The translations under genes were made by a program, and so were the position numbers. A stretch of 64,000 nucleotides of DNA, taken from contig NZ_CP009048.1 in NCBI RefSeq assembly GCF_000746525.1, positions 5,655,501 through 5,719,500 on the forward strand. Reading direction: 5' to 3'. Positions 63,854 through 64,000 of this stretch are shown one piece after another. This stretch comes from Pseudomonas alkylphenolica (GTDB taxonomy: Bacteria; Pseudomonadota; Gammaproteobacteria; Pseudomonadales; Pseudomonadaceae). The first letter of the stretch is position 1, and every line of letters starts with the position of its first letter. The notes under the pieces were generated by a model that was given only the letters and a program-made list of their open reading frames with translations, was not told the origin of the DNA and ran no database searches.

Positions 63854-64000
63854 ATGAAACTGTTGTGCCTGTCTGCCACTGCCCTATTGCTGCTGTGCCT
63901 GCCTGTTGCAGCCGTGGCTGTTCCACTGAGCAAAGGCTTGGCGCTGTGCACCCGTAGCGCCACCTTGCTGGCGTGTGGTGATGCGCAAGGCAATTACTAC
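63854..64000 (+). CDS. Exported protein, 5' part only
   Basis: First 49 codons of a gene that continues past the window. A typical signal peptide ([22 protein letters not shown]) is followed by three to four cysteines in the visible part (C6, C15, CTRSA, ACGDA). No family can be assigned. The Zur palindrome 63 bases before its ATG suggests zinc-dependent expression. Confidence 0.7.
   Translation, partial: MKLLCLSATALLLLCLPVAAVAVPLSKGLALCTRSATLLACGDAQGNYY

Overview
The window is about 62-65 % GC chromosomal DNA from a fluorescent Pseudomonas, most likely of the P. putida group. The evidence is gene order typical of the genus (exbBD-tonB, oxyR-recG, rubredoxin genes, ubiCA, phoBR, pst-phoU, purEK, aspA, pycAB, zwf paralogue, uvrD), very similar protein sequences, and many copies of the short inverted repeat family whose core reads GCGGGGCAAGCCCGC. 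No rRNA, tRNA, CRISPR array, phage or insertion sequence was seen. About 93 % of the window is coding.

Layout. 1-8.3 kb: C-terminus of an unidentified gene, an SDR epimerase, TonB energisation (exbB-exbD-tonB, possible Fur site upstream), oxyR-recG, a YbaK-HDOD protein and a small SCP2-like protein. 8.4-10.7 kb: an unfamiliar three-gene coupled operon of one membrane and two exported proteins. 10.9-14.3 kb: HU protein, rubredoxin and its reductase, ubiC-ubiA. 14.4-27.5 kb: phosphate block, with phoB-phoR, a CorC-type transporter, an M23 peptidase, a response regulator, then phoU-pstB-pstA-pstC-pstS on the minus strand. Pho boxes are visible before phoB, before pstS and, separately, before pstC. 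27.6-31.6 kb: MFS transporter, acyl-CoA thioesterase, hexose-6-phosphate mutarotase, DUF3299 and GlsB/YeaQ proteins. 31.7-41 kb: purEK, LysR/aspA, asparaginase, AraC regulator, acetylpolyamine amidohydrolase, MocR regulator. 41-50.6 kb: PaiB-like and two GNAT proteins, two-subunit pyruvate carboxylase with its LysR regulator, RpiR/zwf pair, small hypothetical gene. 50.6-64 kb: GGDEF-EAL protein, uvrD, Tim44-like, SMI1/KNR4, Kef antiporter, thioesterase, pdxY, DUF3301, two CobW-family proteins (one behind a perfect Zur palindrome) and the start of an exported protein.

The most unusual signal is a set of DnaA boxes (TTATCCACA) inside coding sequence. Nine exact copies occur in 64 kb where well under one is expected. 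They include a tandem 12-bp-periodic array of DnaA-like 9-mers in the hinge region of the MocR gene (40591-40693), written in codons that are rare in this genome, and a four-box cluster in a CobW gene (61651-61965) where the same 9-mer is read in different frames. This looks like selection on the DNA rather than the protein, and is a candidate DnaA-titrating or DnaA-regulatory locus. Other unusual signals are a hairpin that buries the ribosome binding site of the hypothetical gene at 50223, a terminator-like hairpin in the purE leader, and a second PhoB promoter inside the pst operon.
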